DNA of 64,000 nt. It comes from Streptomyces aureus (GTDB lineage: Bacteria > Actinomycetota > Actinomycetes > Streptomycetales > Streptomycetaceae). The notes beneath the pieces were generated by a model that saw nothing but the letters and a program-made list of their open reading frames with translations, searched no databases and was not told the origin of the DNA. Location of the stretch: positions 434,001 to 498,000 of the forward strand of contig NZ_JNZD01000004.1 of the NCBI RefSeq assembly GCF_000725495.1, written 5' to 3'. Position numbers and translations under genes: made by a program. This document shows, in pieces, positions 52,090 through 59,741 of this stretch. The first letter of the stretch is position 1, and every line of letters begins with the position of its first letter.

Positions 52090-52521
52090 ATGATGCGCGC
52101 CTGGACACTACCGGCACTGCTCGCGCTCTGCGGGGCGGCCGTCTCGACACGGCTCTTCCTCGGAGGGAACGCCGGTGCGGCCTCGGTCGTCCTGCTGGTC
52201 TTCCTGGTGCTCGGAGGCATGAACTCGCCCCTGGTCTTCCCGAAATCGGTCAGCGCGCCGGAGGCGCGCGAACGCAGCGCCGTGGACGGCCGGCCGGTCG
52301 TCTTCTGGAGGCCGGGCTGCGCGTACTGTCTGCGCCTGCGCGTCCGGCTGGGCCTTCGTGCCCGTCACGCGCACTGGGTGGACATCTGGCGCGACCCGGC
52401 GGGAGCGGCCGAGGTCAGGGCGGTGAACGGCGGCGACGAGACCGTACCGACCGTCCTCGTGGCCGGACGGGCCCACACCAACCCCGACCCCGCGTGGTTG
52501 CGCGAGCTGCTCGCCCCGTAG
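52090..52521 (+). CDS. Membrane-anchored glutaredoxin/mycoredoxin-like protein
   Basis: This 143-residue protein has two N-terminal hydrophobic helices (about 5-25 and 28-46) and then a thioredoxin-fold glutaredoxin domain: 'VVFWRPGCAYCLRLRVRLG' (Cys77-x-x-Cys80), 'HWVDIWRDPAGAAEVRAVNG' and the cis-Pro strand 'GDETVPTVLVAG'. In actinobacteria such proteins are mycoredoxin-like thiol reductases; the topology places the active site on one face of the membrane, probably cytoplasmic. ATG at 52090 (or 52093) has no Shine-Dalgarno, consistent with a leaderless mRNA. Confidence 0.82.
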   Translation: MMRAWTLPALLALCGAAVSTRLFLGGNAGAASVVLLVFLVLGGMNSPLVFPKSVSAPEARERSAVDGRPVVFWRPGCAYCLRLRVRLGLRARHAHWVDIWRDPAGAAEVRAVNGGDETVPTVLVAGRAHTNPDPAWLRELLAP

Positions 52522-52542
52522 CCCTGAACCGGCGGAGCGTGC

Positions 52543-53076
52543 TCAGGGTTCGGGTGCCAGGAGGTCCAGTACCCGTTCCCAGGGGAACTCGTCCCGTTCC
52601 CCTTCCTGCCGGGGTTCCGCCGTGTGGGTGCCGGCGAAGCGGACGCCCATGGCGGTGAGGCGTTCGACGCTCGCCCGGTAGGCGGGGTGGGCCGCCAACG
52701 CCTCGTTCACGCACGGGAGTACGGCGATCGGGACACCGAGTCCGTACGCCTCGCAGAGGGTTCCCAGGGCGAGGGTGTCGGATATCCCGGCCGCCCACTT
52801 GTTGACCGTGTTGAAGGTGGCCGGCGCCACGGCCACCGCGTCCGGCGCCGGGAAGGGACGCGGGTCCCCCGGGGCCCGCCAGGCGGAGCGGATCGGGCGG
52901 CCGGTCAGCTCCTCGACGGCCGCGGCGTCGAAGAAGCCGAGGCTCTGGGGCGTCGCGATGACCCCGACCTCCCAGCCCCGCTCCCGCGCCGCCGCGATCA
53001 ACCGGCCCACGCCCGCGGCGACTCCGGCCGCGCACACGACGACGTAGAGGAAGGGCTTCCCGCTGGGTTCGCTCAC
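52543..53076 (-). CDS. Flavoprotein of the HFCD/PPC-decarboxylase family
   Basis: This 177-residue flavin-binding decarboxylase-like protein (HFCD fold) has 'LYVVVCAAGVAAGVGRLIAA', 'WEVGVIATPQSLGFFDA', 'DAVAVAPATFNTVNKWAAGI' (counterpart of the P-A-S-A-N-T motif in phosphopantothenoylcysteine decarboxylases) and 'IAVLPCVNEALAAHP'. The substrate is unknown, since CoaBC-type enzymes are longer fusions. GTG at 53076 has AAGGTG about 6 nt upstream. It is convergent with the glutaredoxin gene and tandem with the NTF2-like gene. Confidence 0.82.
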   Translation of the reverse strand: MSEPSGKPFLYVVVCAAGVAAGVGRLIAAARERGWEVGVIATPQSLGFFDAAAVEELTGRPIRSAWRAPGDPRPFPAPDAVAVAPATFNTVNKWAAGISDTLALGTLCEAYGLGVPIAVLPCVNEALAAHPAYRASVERLTAMGVRFAGTHTAEPRQEGERDEFPWERVLDLLAPEP

Positions 53077-53130
53077 GGGGGCACCTTAGTGAAGATCCAC
53101 GGCGAGGGGCGGGCCGGGCTCCGGTGCCGC

Positions 53131-53589
53131 CTAATGAAGCGGGAAACTCCGTCCCCGTTCGGACTCCGGGCGCGGCCCGTGGATCCGGCGCTCTGTCTCC
53201 TCGATCCGTACGTCGTTGATGGATGCCTCGCGCCGGGCCATCAGGCCGTGCTCGTCGAACTCCCACAGCTCGTTGCCGTACGAGCGCCAGCACCGGCCGT
53301 CCGCGTCCCGCGACTCGTACTGGAAACGGACCGCGATGCGGTTGCCCTCGAAGGACCACAGGTCCTTGCGCAGGGCGTACTCGTGCTCGCGGGCCCACTT
53401 CGCGGTCAGGAACTCCACGATCGCCGCACGGCCCGTGACGAAGGTGTCCCGGTTCCGCCAGACCGAGTCCTCGGTGTAGGCGAGCGAGACCTTGTGCGGG
53501 TCGCGGGTGTTCCAGGCGTCCTCGGCCGCCTGGACCTTCTGGAGCGCGGTCTCGCGGGTGAAGGGCGGCAGGGGCGGACGGTCGGCCAC
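53131..53589 (-). CDS. NTF2-like (DUF1348) protein
   Basis: This 152-residue protein has the NTF2/SnoaL-like cone fold. The family pattern is seen in '[20 protein letters not shown]', '[20 protein letters not shown]', '[20 protein letters not shown]', '[20 protein letters not shown]' and '[20 protein letters not shown]'. These match the DUF1348 group, of unknown role. GTG at 53589 has GAGGAG 6 nt upstream; the frame stays open but unconvincing beyond it. Confidence 0.85.
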   Translation of the reverse strand: MADRPPLPPFTRETALQKVQAAEDAWNTRDPHKVSLAYTEDSVWRNRDTFVTGRAAIVEFLTAKWAREHEYALRKDLWSFEGNRIAVRFQYESRDADGRCWRSYGNELWEFDEHGLMARREASINDVRIEETERRIHGPRPESERGRSFPLH

Positions 53590-53665
53590 GGTGACTCCTC
53601 GACGCACGGAACACGGACACGGGTACAGGCGCAACAGTAGGTGAAGCGGATGCACCCGGGACGAG

Positions 53666-53872
53666 TCAGGTGGCGTGCTCGGTCACCGTGATCGCCCCGA
53701 CCGGACAGGCCCGTGCCGCCACCCGCAGCATCGGGTCGCGCTCGCCCTCCCCGCTGTCCGGCAGCACTTCGCTGAATCCGTCGTCGTCCTGGGTGAACAC
53801 ACCCGGTGCGGCGAGGGCGCACTGGCCCGCGCCGATGCAGACGTCCCTGTCGATCGTGACGCCGATGTCCAC
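53666..53872 (-). CDS. [3Fe-4S] ferredoxin (P450 partner)
   Basis: This 68-residue ferredoxin is of the P450-associated type. The cluster ligands lie in 'CIGAGQC' (C-x5-C) and the distal 'ACPVGAITV'; the fourth cysteine is absent, as in 3Fe-4S ferredoxins that feed electrons to bacterial P450s. GTG at 53872 has GAGGGG about 9 nt upstream. An in-frame GTG at 53887 overlaps the P450 stop (GTGA) and would add 5 residues. It follows the P450 directly, so it is the expected electron donor; the reductase is elsewhere. Confidence 0.9.
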   Translation of the reverse strand: MDIGVTIDRDVCIGAGQCALAAPGVFTQDDDGFSEVLPDSGEGERDPMLRVAARACPVGAITVTEHAT

Positions 53873-53883
53873 GGTGCGGCCCC

Positions 53884-55194
53884 TCACCAGGTCACGGGGA
53901 GTTCCAGCATCCCCTGGATCGTGTCCCCGGGCTTGAACGGCACGGTGTCGGCGGGGACCGCGAGCCGCAGGCCGGGGAACCGGTCGAACAGCGAGCGCAG
54001 CGCGATCTCCATCTCGGCCCGCGCCAGGTTCTGGCCGAGGCACTGGTGGATGCCGAAGCCGAACGCGACATGGTGCCGGGCCGACGGGTGGCGGGCCGGG
54101 CGCTGCCAGTCCAGGGCGTCGGGCTCGGGGAAGGCCTGCTCGTCGCGGTTGATGACCGACGTGGAGAAGACCACGCCGTCGCCCTCGTGGATCGTCGCCC
54201 CGGCGATCTCGATGTCCCGGACCGCGACCCGCAGCAGCCCGTCCGTGATGGACAGGAACCGCAGCAACTCCTCCACGGCGGCGGGCATCAGAGCCGGCTC
54301 GGCCACCAGCTCCGCGAGATGCTCCGGATGCCGGAGCAGCGTGAAGGTGCCCAGCGAGATCATGTTCGCCGTCGTCTCGTGCCCCGCGACGAGCAGGATG
54401 GTCGCCAGCGAGACCAGTTCCTCGCGGTCCACCTTTCCCTCGCGCAGCTGGTCGCGGACGAGTTCGTCGAGGAGCCCGTCCCCGGGTTCCTTCTCCTTGC
54501 GGTCGATCAACGTGCCGAAGTAGGCGTCGAGTTGATCGCGCGCGTCCTCGATGTCGGCCGCGTCCGGGCCCCGCAGCAGCCTGCGGGACTGCGCCTCGAA
54601 GAACTCGTGGTCGCCGTAGGGGACTCCGAGGAGCGCGCAGATCACCATGGAGGGCACGGGGAGCGCGAAGTCGTTCACCAGCTCGGCGTGCGGACCCTGC
54701 CCGGCCATGCGGTCGAGCAGCCCGTCGACGGTCTCCTGGATGCGGGGGCGCAGTGCGGCGATCCGCTTGAGGGTGAAACTCGGTACCAGCAGCCGGCGTT
54801 GGACGTGGTGCTCGGGGTCGTCGAGCCCCAGCAGCGCGATCCTGCGGTTGCGTGCCGCCGCGAACCGCTCGGTGACGGCCGGGAACGCGGGCAGCGTGCG
54901 GTCCGAGGACAGCCGCGGGTCGGCGAGCAGTTCACGGGCGGCGCCGTGCCCGGTGACCACCCAGACGCCCCGCCCGTCGAAGAGGGAGACCCGTGACAGC
55001 GGACGACCCCGGCGCAGTGGTTCGTAGCCGGCGGGCGGTTGGTAGGGGCAGGTCCGGTCCTGCGGGAAGACGACCGGTTCGACGGCCGGGTCGACGACTG
55101 ATCCGACGAGTGGTTCAACAACCGGTTCGACGGCCGGTCGCCCGGGCCCTTCGGGCCGGTCTGCCGGGGATCGGGTCAGGGGCGTGTGTGTCAT
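53884..55194 (-). CDS. Cytochrome P450
   Basis: This 436-residue soluble P450 has the I-helix 'LLVAGHETTANMI', the K-helix Glu-x-x-Arg in 'EELLR', and the heme loop 'FGFGIHQCLGQNLARAEMEI' with Cys385. The overall pattern ('LLGLDDPEHHVQRRLLVPSF', 'FSTSVINRDEQAFPEPDALD') is CYP105/CYP107-like. The first ~50 residues are unusual: proline/valine repeats (V-E-P, V-D-P) encoded by a degenerate DNA repeat lie before the first conserved helix. ATG at 55194 has GAGGTCACTC upstream. A ferredoxin gene follows, and an 11-bp inverted repeat lies in the divergent promoter region. The substrate is unknown. Confidence 0.92.
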   Translation of the reverse strand: MTHTPLTRSPADRPEGPGRPAVEPVVEPLVGSVVDPAVEPVVFPQDRTCPYQPPAGYEPLRRGRPLSRVSLFDGRGVWVVTGHGAARELLADPRLSSDRTLPAFPAVTERFAAARNRRIALLGLDDPEHHVQRRLLVPSFTLKRIAALRPRIQETVDGLLDRMAGQGPHAELVNDFALPVPSMVICALLGVPYGDHEFFEAQSRRLLRGPDAADIEDARDQLDAYFGTLIDRKEKEPGDGLLDELVRDQLREGKVDREELVSLATILLVAGHETTANMISLGTFTLLRHPEHLAELVAEPALMPAAVEELLRFLSITDGLLRVAVRDIEIAGATIHEGDGVVFSTSVINRDEQAFPEPDALDWQRPARHPSARHHVAFGFGIHQCLGQNLARAEMEIALRSLFDRFPGLRLAVPADTVPFKPGDTIQGMLELPVTW

Positions 55195-55270
55195 GAGTGA
55201 CCTCGCAAGCGACGGTTCCCTCTTTCCGATCTTCATTAGATGCCCCAGGCACCTATACGGCCACGGGAAG

Positions 55271-55306
55271 TTCGGCCAGATGAGCCGCTCGCACGATCTG
55301 GCCGAA
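55271..55306. promoter_or_regulatory. 11-bp inverted repeat in the P450/LysE divergent region
   Basis: TTCGGCCAGAT (55271-55281) and ATCTGGCCGAA (55296-55306) are perfect arms around a 14-bp spacer. On the minus strand TATAGG (55257-55252) could be a -10 box for the P450, which would place this dyad over the -35 region. The interval 55195-55551 has no other convincing element. Confidence 0.6.
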
Positions 55307-55447
55307 GCGCGGTGGGCGTGGTTCCGTTCTCCGCGGCGTTCCGGCCCCCGGCGGCACCGTGCCCGCCCGCCCGTGGCTCGAAGTCCTCGGGAGACCCCTT
55401 CCGAAAACGGGTTGCGCGGGCACGTCCGGCGGTCCGAACATCTGCCC

Positions 55448-55555
55448 ATGTCCATGAACGAAGCCTTCCTGCCGCCGACCTCCGCCGCCGTCCGTCCGGT
55501 GCGGGTCCAGCAGCAGCCCGGCCGACCCCGGAGGCCCGAGCTTCCCCGGTCGTGA
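55448..55555 (+). CDS. 35-aa upstream ORF overlapping the LysE gene (doubtful)
   Basis: The frame begins ATG ([13 protein letters not shown]) and ends with TGA at 55553-55555, sharing a GTGA overlap with the LysE start. No Shine-Dalgarno is seen, and the sequence is Pro/Arg-rich. It might serve as a coupling leader because the LysE gene itself lacks a well-placed ribosome binding site (GGAGG is about 17 nt away). Confidence 0.25.
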   Translation: MSMNEAFLPPTSAAVRPVRVQQQPGRPRRPELPRS

Positions 55556-56184
55556 CGGCCGCGCTCGTCGCGGGGCTTCTCGCGGGCCTTGGCATCGCCA
55601 TGCCCGTCGGAGCGGTCGCGACCTATCTCGTCTCCCTCACCGCACGTACGTCGCTGCGGATCGGCGCCTCGGCCGCGCTCGGCGTCGCGACGGCCGACGG
55701 TCTCTACGCGCTGGCCGCCGCCCTCGGCGGCACCGCGCTCGCGGCCGTGCTCCAGCCGGTGATGCTCCCGCTCAGCCGGGTCTCCGCGCTGGTCCTGGCC
55801 GTCCTGGCGGTCCACGGAGCGATCGGCGCGGTCCGCCGGTACCGCGGGCGCCGGCTCGCCGAACGGACCGTCCAGGATCCCCCGCACCCCGGCCGCGCGT
55901 ATCTGGCGCTGCTCGGGATCACCCTCCTCAACCCCACCACGGTCGTGTACTTCGCCGCGCTGGTGCTCGGCAGCCGGACGGCCGAGGCGGTCGGTCCGCT
56001 GGACCAGGGGGTGTTCGTCCTCGCCGCGTTCGCCGCGTCCGCGGGCTGGCAACTGCTGATCGCCGGCGGCGGTGCCCTGCTCGGCCGGGCCCTGACGGGG
56101 CACCGCGGGCGGCTGGTGACCGGGCTCGTGTCGAGCGCCGTGATCATGCTCCTCGCGGTACGCGTCCTGGCGGCCCCGTCATGA
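55552..56184 (+). CDS. LysE/RhtB-family exporter
   Basis: This 210-residue protein has six TM helices. The N-terminal signature '[20 protein letters not shown]' is the L-G-x-x-x-P-G-P-like start of LysE translocators. '[20 protein letters not shown]' and '[20 protein letters not shown]' (N-P conserved) follow. The family exports amino acids or small metabolites. GTG at 55552 begins the conserved region; the start is uncertain because no good ribosome binding site is near. It is divergent from the P450, and the dyad between them may co-regulate both. Confidence 0.82.
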   Translation: MTAALVAGLLAGLGIAMPVGAVATYLVSLTARTSLRIGASAALGVATADGLYALAAALGGTALAAVLQPVMLPLSRVSALVLAVLAVHGAIGAVRRYRGRRLAERTVQDPPHPGRAYLALLGITLLNPTTVVYFAALVLGSRTAEAVGPLDQGVFVLAAFAASAGWQLLIAGGGALLGRALTGHRGRLVTGLVSSAVIMLLAVRVLAAPS

Positions 56185-56369
56185 CCCCCGGGGGCATCCT
56201 CCGGGCGCCCCCGCGGCGGACCGGAAGCCGCGCCCCGGGCGCGCCCCTCACCGGGCGATCGGCCCGGAACCCGGAGCCACGCGGGCCGCGGTGCGGAAGA
56301 TTCGCGTCCACGCTGGTGTTGAATCGAGCCGAGACACGACCAGTCCGACGCGACGATGGGACGGAAGTC

Positions 56370-56813
56370 ATGCCACTCGAGGGCGAGTACGAGCCGAGCC
56401 CCACCCAGTGGGTCCGGGACCAGGTGGAGTTGTACGAGAGTTCCGGTGGCACCAAGGGCACGACCCTGATGGACACCGGCATGCCGGTCATCATCCTCAC
56501 GACGCGCGGGGCCAAGAGCGGCAAGATCCGCAAGACCCCCCTGATGCGCGTCGAGCACGACGGACGGTACGCCGTGGTCGCCTCGCTCGGCGGTGCCCCG
56601 AAGCACCCGGTCTGGTACCACAACGTCGTCTCGGACCCGCACGTCGAGCTCCAGGACGGACCCGAGCGCAAGGAGTTCACGGCCCGGGAGATCACCGGCG
56701 AGGAGAAGGACCGGTGGTGGGAGCGCGCGGTCGCCGCGTACCCCCCGTACGCCGACTACCAGAAGAAGACGGACCGGGTGATCCCCGTCTTCGTCCTGGA
56801 GCCGGCGGGCTGA
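56370..56813 (+). CDS. Deazaflavin (F420)-dependent nitroreductase-family protein
   Basis: This 147-residue split-barrel protein is of the Ddn family, which uses cofactor F420 to reduce quinones or nitro compounds. Family hallmarks are '[18 protein letters not shown]'-like spacing ('[18 protein letters not shown]'), '[20 protein letters not shown]', '[20 protein letters not shown]', 'DPHVELQDG' and '[19 protein letters not shown]'. The length is typical. ATG at 56370 has GGAAG close upstream. No operon partner is evident; it is 185 bp after the LysE gene. Confidence 0.9.
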   Translation: MPLEGEYEPSPTQWVRDQVELYESSGGTKGTTLMDTGMPVIILTTRGAKSGKIRKTPLMRVEHDGRYAVVASLGGAPKHPVWYHNVVSDPHVELQDGPERKEFTAREITGEEKDRWWERAVAAYPPYADYQKKTDRVIPVFVLEPAG

Positions 56814-56840
56814 CCCCGGCCGGCCCGCCGCTCCCCGGGT

Positions 56841-56878
56841 CCCGCCGTCCGCGGGTGCATGAACCGGGGAACGGCGGG
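56841..56878. terminator. Hairpin between Ddn-like and CDF genes
   Basis: CCCGCCGT (56841-56848) and ACGGCGGG (56871-56878) pair across a 22-nt loop between the two convergent genes. Confidence 0.4.
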
Positions 56879-56888
56879 CACCCGCTCC

Positions 56889-58064
56889 TCAGGCCCCGCC
56901 GCGCTCCCCCGTCGCGGCGGGGCTTCCCGCTGCGTCCCGCCCCGCGGCCGCCCGCGCCGCCCGGGCGTCGGTGACGTCGAGGAAGATCTGGTCGGTGCCG
57001 GGGAAGGTGTGGGCGACCGACCGCTTGATCCGGACGGCGACCTCCTCGACCTCCTCGCTGTCGAGCCCGGGGACCAGGTCGATCCGGGCGGCGACCAGGG
57101 TCGAGTCGAGACCGAGCTCCATGGTCAGCAGCGCCTCGACGCTGTCGATCTCGGGCTGCGCCTTCAGCAGTTCGCGGATCCGGCCGCTCTGCTCCTCGTC
57201 GACCGCCCGTCCGATGAGCTGCTCGCGGGCGTCGCTGCCGAGCCAGAAGGCGATGCACACCAGCAGCAGTCCGATCGCGAAGGAGGCGCAGGCCTCCCAC
57301 ACGACCTGGCCCGTGACCATGTGCAGGACCATCCCGATGATCGCGAGAGTCACGCCGAGCACGGCGGTCCCGTCCTCGGCGACGACCGTGCGCAGCGCCG
57401 GGTCCCGCAGGCCGTCGCCGCCCTTGCCGCGCACCTGGAACAGCGCCCGCAGCAGCGAGGCACCCTCCGCGAGCAGGGCCACGACCAGCACCGCGATCCC
57501 CGTCATATAGCCGCCGAAGGACTCCTCGGCCCCGTTGCGGAGCGCCTCGAACCCCTGGAAGAAGGAGAAGCAGCCGCCCATGACGAAGATGCCGACGGCG
57601 GCGAGCAGGGACCAGAAGAACCGCTCCTTGCCGTAGCCGAAGGGATGCCGCCGGTCGGCGGGCCGGCGGCTGCGGCGCAGCGCGGCGAGCAGGAACACCT
57701 CGTTCAGACTGTCCGCCACCGAGTGGGCGGCCTCCGAAAGCAGCGCGGGCGATCCCGAGATCAGCCCGCCCACCGCCTTGGCCACGGCGATCACCAGATT
57801 GGCGCCCAGCGCCACGATGACGGTGACCTTGGTCCTGCCGTCGGCACCGCCGGAGTCGCCCGCACCGTCCGAGGAGTCCGAACGGCCCGAGCCCTTCGAT
57901 CCGCCCGAGCCGTGCGAGCCGTTCGGGCCGTGCGATCCGCCCGAGCCGTGCGAGCCGTGCGAACCGTCCGAGGCGTGCGGCCCGTTCGGGCCGTGCGAAC
58001 CGTCCGGGCCGGCCTCCCCGCTCCGCCGCTGCCGCGTCGACGGATCGCGGTCCGTCCCGTCCAC
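56889..58064 (-). CDS. Cation diffusion facilitator with His/Gly/Ser-rich N-terminus
   Basis: This 391-residue CDF-family transporter exports Zn2+, Co2+ or Fe2+ in exchange for protons. TM helices begin at 'VTVIVALGANLVIAVAKAVG'. The metal site residues are in 'SEAAHSVADSLNEVF' (TM2 H-x-x-x-D) and the TM5 counterpart lies in 'RTVVAEDGTAVLGVTLAIIG'. The C-terminal metal-sensing domain ends 'GTDQIFLDVTDARAARAA'. Before TM1, about 60 residues are a repeated Ser-His-Gly/Ser-Gly-Gly tract rich in histidine, which could buffer metal. GTG at 58064 (AGGA 10 nt upstream) is chosen; GTG at 58091 is the alternative. Confidence 0.88.
   Translation of the reverse strand: MDGTDRDPSTRQRRSGEAGPDGSHGPNGPHASDGSHGSHGSGGSHGPNGSHGSGGSKGSGRSDSSDGAGDSGGADGRTKVTVIVALGANLVIAVAKAVGGLISGSPALLSEAAHSVADSLNEVFLLAALRRSRRPADRRHPFGYGKERFFWSLLAAVGIFVMGGCFSFFQGFEALRNGAEESFGGYMTGIAVLVVALLAEGASLLRALFQVRGKGGDGLRDPALRTVVAEDGTAVLGVTLAIIGMVLHMVTGQVVWEACASFAIGLLLVCIAFWLGSDAREQLIGRAVDEEQSGRIRELLKAQPEIDSVEALLTMELGLDSTLVAARIDLVPGLDSEEVEEVAVRIKRSVAHTFPGTDQIFLDVTDARAARAAAGRDAAGSPAATGERGGA
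57885..58015 (-). repeat. Short repeats encoding the His/Gly/Ser tract of the CDF protein
   Basis: On the plus strand GAGCCGTGCGA, GAGCCGTTCGG and GCCGTGCGATCCGCCC units alternate with period 9-12 bp. They encode G-S-H-G, G-P-N-G and S-G-G-S steps. Confidence 0.75.
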
Positions 58065-58239
58065 CGGTCGTGTCCTGTCTTCACCACTCACACGGCCCGG
58101 TTTCCCAAGAGGCCCCGCCTCACACCGCCCGGCCGGGAGAATCGGGCCGAGGGGTACGAGTGCGACGCACCGGGCACCCGTACCCGGTGGAAGGAGGCCG
58201 CCGCAGGTCCGCGGCCTCGCGAGCGGAGAAGGAGCCTCG

Positions 58240-58545
58240 GTGTCCGGGAAGCGGAAGAAGCGCAAACTGTCGCTGGCCTACAAGCCGGTCGGCTTCGTAC
58301 TGAGCTGGGCCGGAGGCGCGCTGGCGGGACTCGCGTTCCAGAAGACCTGGATGGCGATCCGCCACGAGGAGGACGCGCCCGACGCGCTCGACCGGGACCG
58401 CGGCTGGGGCGAGGTGCTGCTCGCCGCGGCCCTGCAGGGCGCGATCTTCGCCGTCGTGCGCAGCGCGGTGGACCGCTCGGGCGCGAAGGCCATCGAACGG
58501 TCCACGGGCGTCTGGCCCTCCCGCGACCCGTCGGGCCGTGACTGA
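58240..58545 (+). CDS. DUF4235 membrane-associated protein
   Basis: This 101-residue protein begins with a very basic stretch (SGKRKKRKLSLAYKP), then a glycine-rich hydrophobic helix ('VGFVLSWAGGALAGLAFQKT') and a second one ('EVLLAAALQGAIFAVVRSAV'). This is the DUF4235 pattern common in actinobacteria; no function is known. GTG at 58240 follows GGAG at 7 nt. It is divergent from the CDF gene and followed by a tandem-repeat array. Confidence 0.85.
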   Translation: MSGKRKKRKLSLAYKPVGFVLSWAGGALAGLAFQKTWMAIRHEEDAPDALDRDRGWGEVLLAAALQGAIFAVVRSAVDRSGAKAIERSTGVWPSRDPSGRD

Positions 58546-58800
58546 CCGGAACGGGCCGGGTCCGTCGGGTGTGCGTCCCGGAGGGGCCAGTCCTTGCGAG
58601 GCGTGTGGCAGACGGGTCGGGTCCGTCGGGTGCGCGTGGCAGACAGGTCGAGTCCCTCGGGTGCGCGTGACGGGCCGGGTCCCATCGGATCCGGATGCCT
58701 GACGGACCGGGTCCGTCGGATCCGCGTGCCGGACGGGCCGGGTCCGTCGGATGCGCGTGGCGGACGGATCGAGTCCGTCGGATCCGGGTGGCAGGGCGGT
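58546..58800. repeat. 31-bp degenerate tandem repeat
   Basis: At least six units of about 31 bp share GGGTCCGTCGGAT-C-CGTGGC-GAC (for example GGGCCGGGTCCGTCGGATGC); lengths vary from 27 to 32 bp in the middle of the array. It fills the interval between DUF4235 and the convergent TetR gene (ends 58853). No protein-coding pattern is present. Confidence 0.8.
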
Positions 58801-58852
58801 GGCAGCCGACCGCCACCGCCCTGCCCGTACCGGGTTCCCCCGTACCGGGATC

Positions 58853-59599
58853 TCAGTCGGCCACCGGCCCCCTGCCGTCTCCACCCCCGGTGATCTCCGC
58901 GAGCCGCGCGGCCGCCGCGCTCAGCAGCAGGTCGAGCGCGGTCGGATAGGCGCTGCGCCGCATGTCCTGCACGAGGTGGCGTGCCGTCGCCGCGATGTTC
59001 GGGTGGCTGTCGGCGGGCAGCCGGGCGTACATCGCCCGCCACACCCCGGCCTCGGCGTCACGGGCGGCCGGGGGCAGGGCGAGGCTCGCCGCGTCCAGGG
59101 CCGCGAACGCGAGGGCCTGGTCGACGAAGGCGTGATAGATCCGTACCGCCTCGGGATCGGGGAATCCCGCCCCTCGGAGCACCCCGAGGATGGTCTCCAC
59201 CGCCTGGATCTCATGGGCCCGGCCGGTCACCCGGTACGAGCTGAGCACCGCGGCCTGCGGATGGGCGAGGGACCCCGCGTGCACGCGCAGGCCGAGTTCC
59301 CTGAGGTCGGCGCGCCAGTCCCCGGTGGGATGCCAGTCCTGCAGGGTCCGGCCGATCAGCTCGTCCGCGATGGCCAGCAGCAGATCGTCGGTGTCGCGGA
59401 AGTACCGGTACAGGGCGCTGGGGTCGGCGCCGAGGGCGAGGCCGAGCCGGCGGACGGTGAGGGCGTCGGCGCCGTGCTCCTTCAGCAGCCGCAGCGCCGT
59501 CTCGACGATCAGTTCCTCGGACAGGACGACGCCGGACTTGGTGGGGCGTCTGCGCCGCCGGGCGGTGGGCGGGACGACGCGGTCGCTGGTGGACGTCAT
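58853..59599 (-). CDS. TetR-family regulator
   Basis: This 248-residue TetR-type repressor has a basic N-terminal arm (TARRRRRPTK) and an HTH of 'LSEELIVETALRLLKEHGAD', 'ALTVRRLGLALGADPSALYR' and 'YFRDTDDLLLAIADEL'. The C-terminal ligand domain is TetR_C-like with 'VTGRAHEIQAVETILGVLRG'. ATG at 59599 follows AGGGAG. It is divergent from the APC permease-amidohydrolase operon; the palindrome at 59653 in the shared region is a candidate operator, so it probably represses that operon and itself. Confidence 0.9.
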   Translation of the reverse strand: MTSTSDRVVPPTARRRRRPTKSGVVLSEELIVETALRLLKEHGADALTVRRLGLALGADPSALYRYFRDTDDLLLAIADELIGRTLQDWHPTGDWRADLRELGLRVHAGSLAHPQAAVLSSYRVTGRAHEIQAVETILGVLRGAGFPDPEAVRIYHAFVDQALAFAALDAASLALPPAARDAEAGVWRAMYARLPADSHPNIAATARHLVQDMRRSAYPTALDLLLSAAAARLAEITGGGDGRGPVAD

Positions 59600-59652
59600 G
59601 GGCTCTCCCTTCCCGGCGGGGTCACCGGCTCCCTCCGGTGCGGGCACCTTAT

Positions 59653-59667
59653 GTCAACAGCGTTGAC
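59653..59667. promoter_or_regulatory. Palindromic operator candidate GTCAAC-AGC-GTTGAC
   Basis: The 15-bp dyad lies 53 bp upstream of the TetR start and 74 bp upstream of the permease start, in the AT-richest part of the intergenic region. Its size fits a TetR-type half-site pair; TTGAC in either direction could also be part of the -35 boxes. Confidence 0.6.
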
Positions 59668-59741
59668 CTGTTAAGTCCCCGGGCAGTTTCATTTCCGGTC
59701 ATCGGGCCGGTATCAGGCCCCGGGTGTGATCGGAGCAGGTC

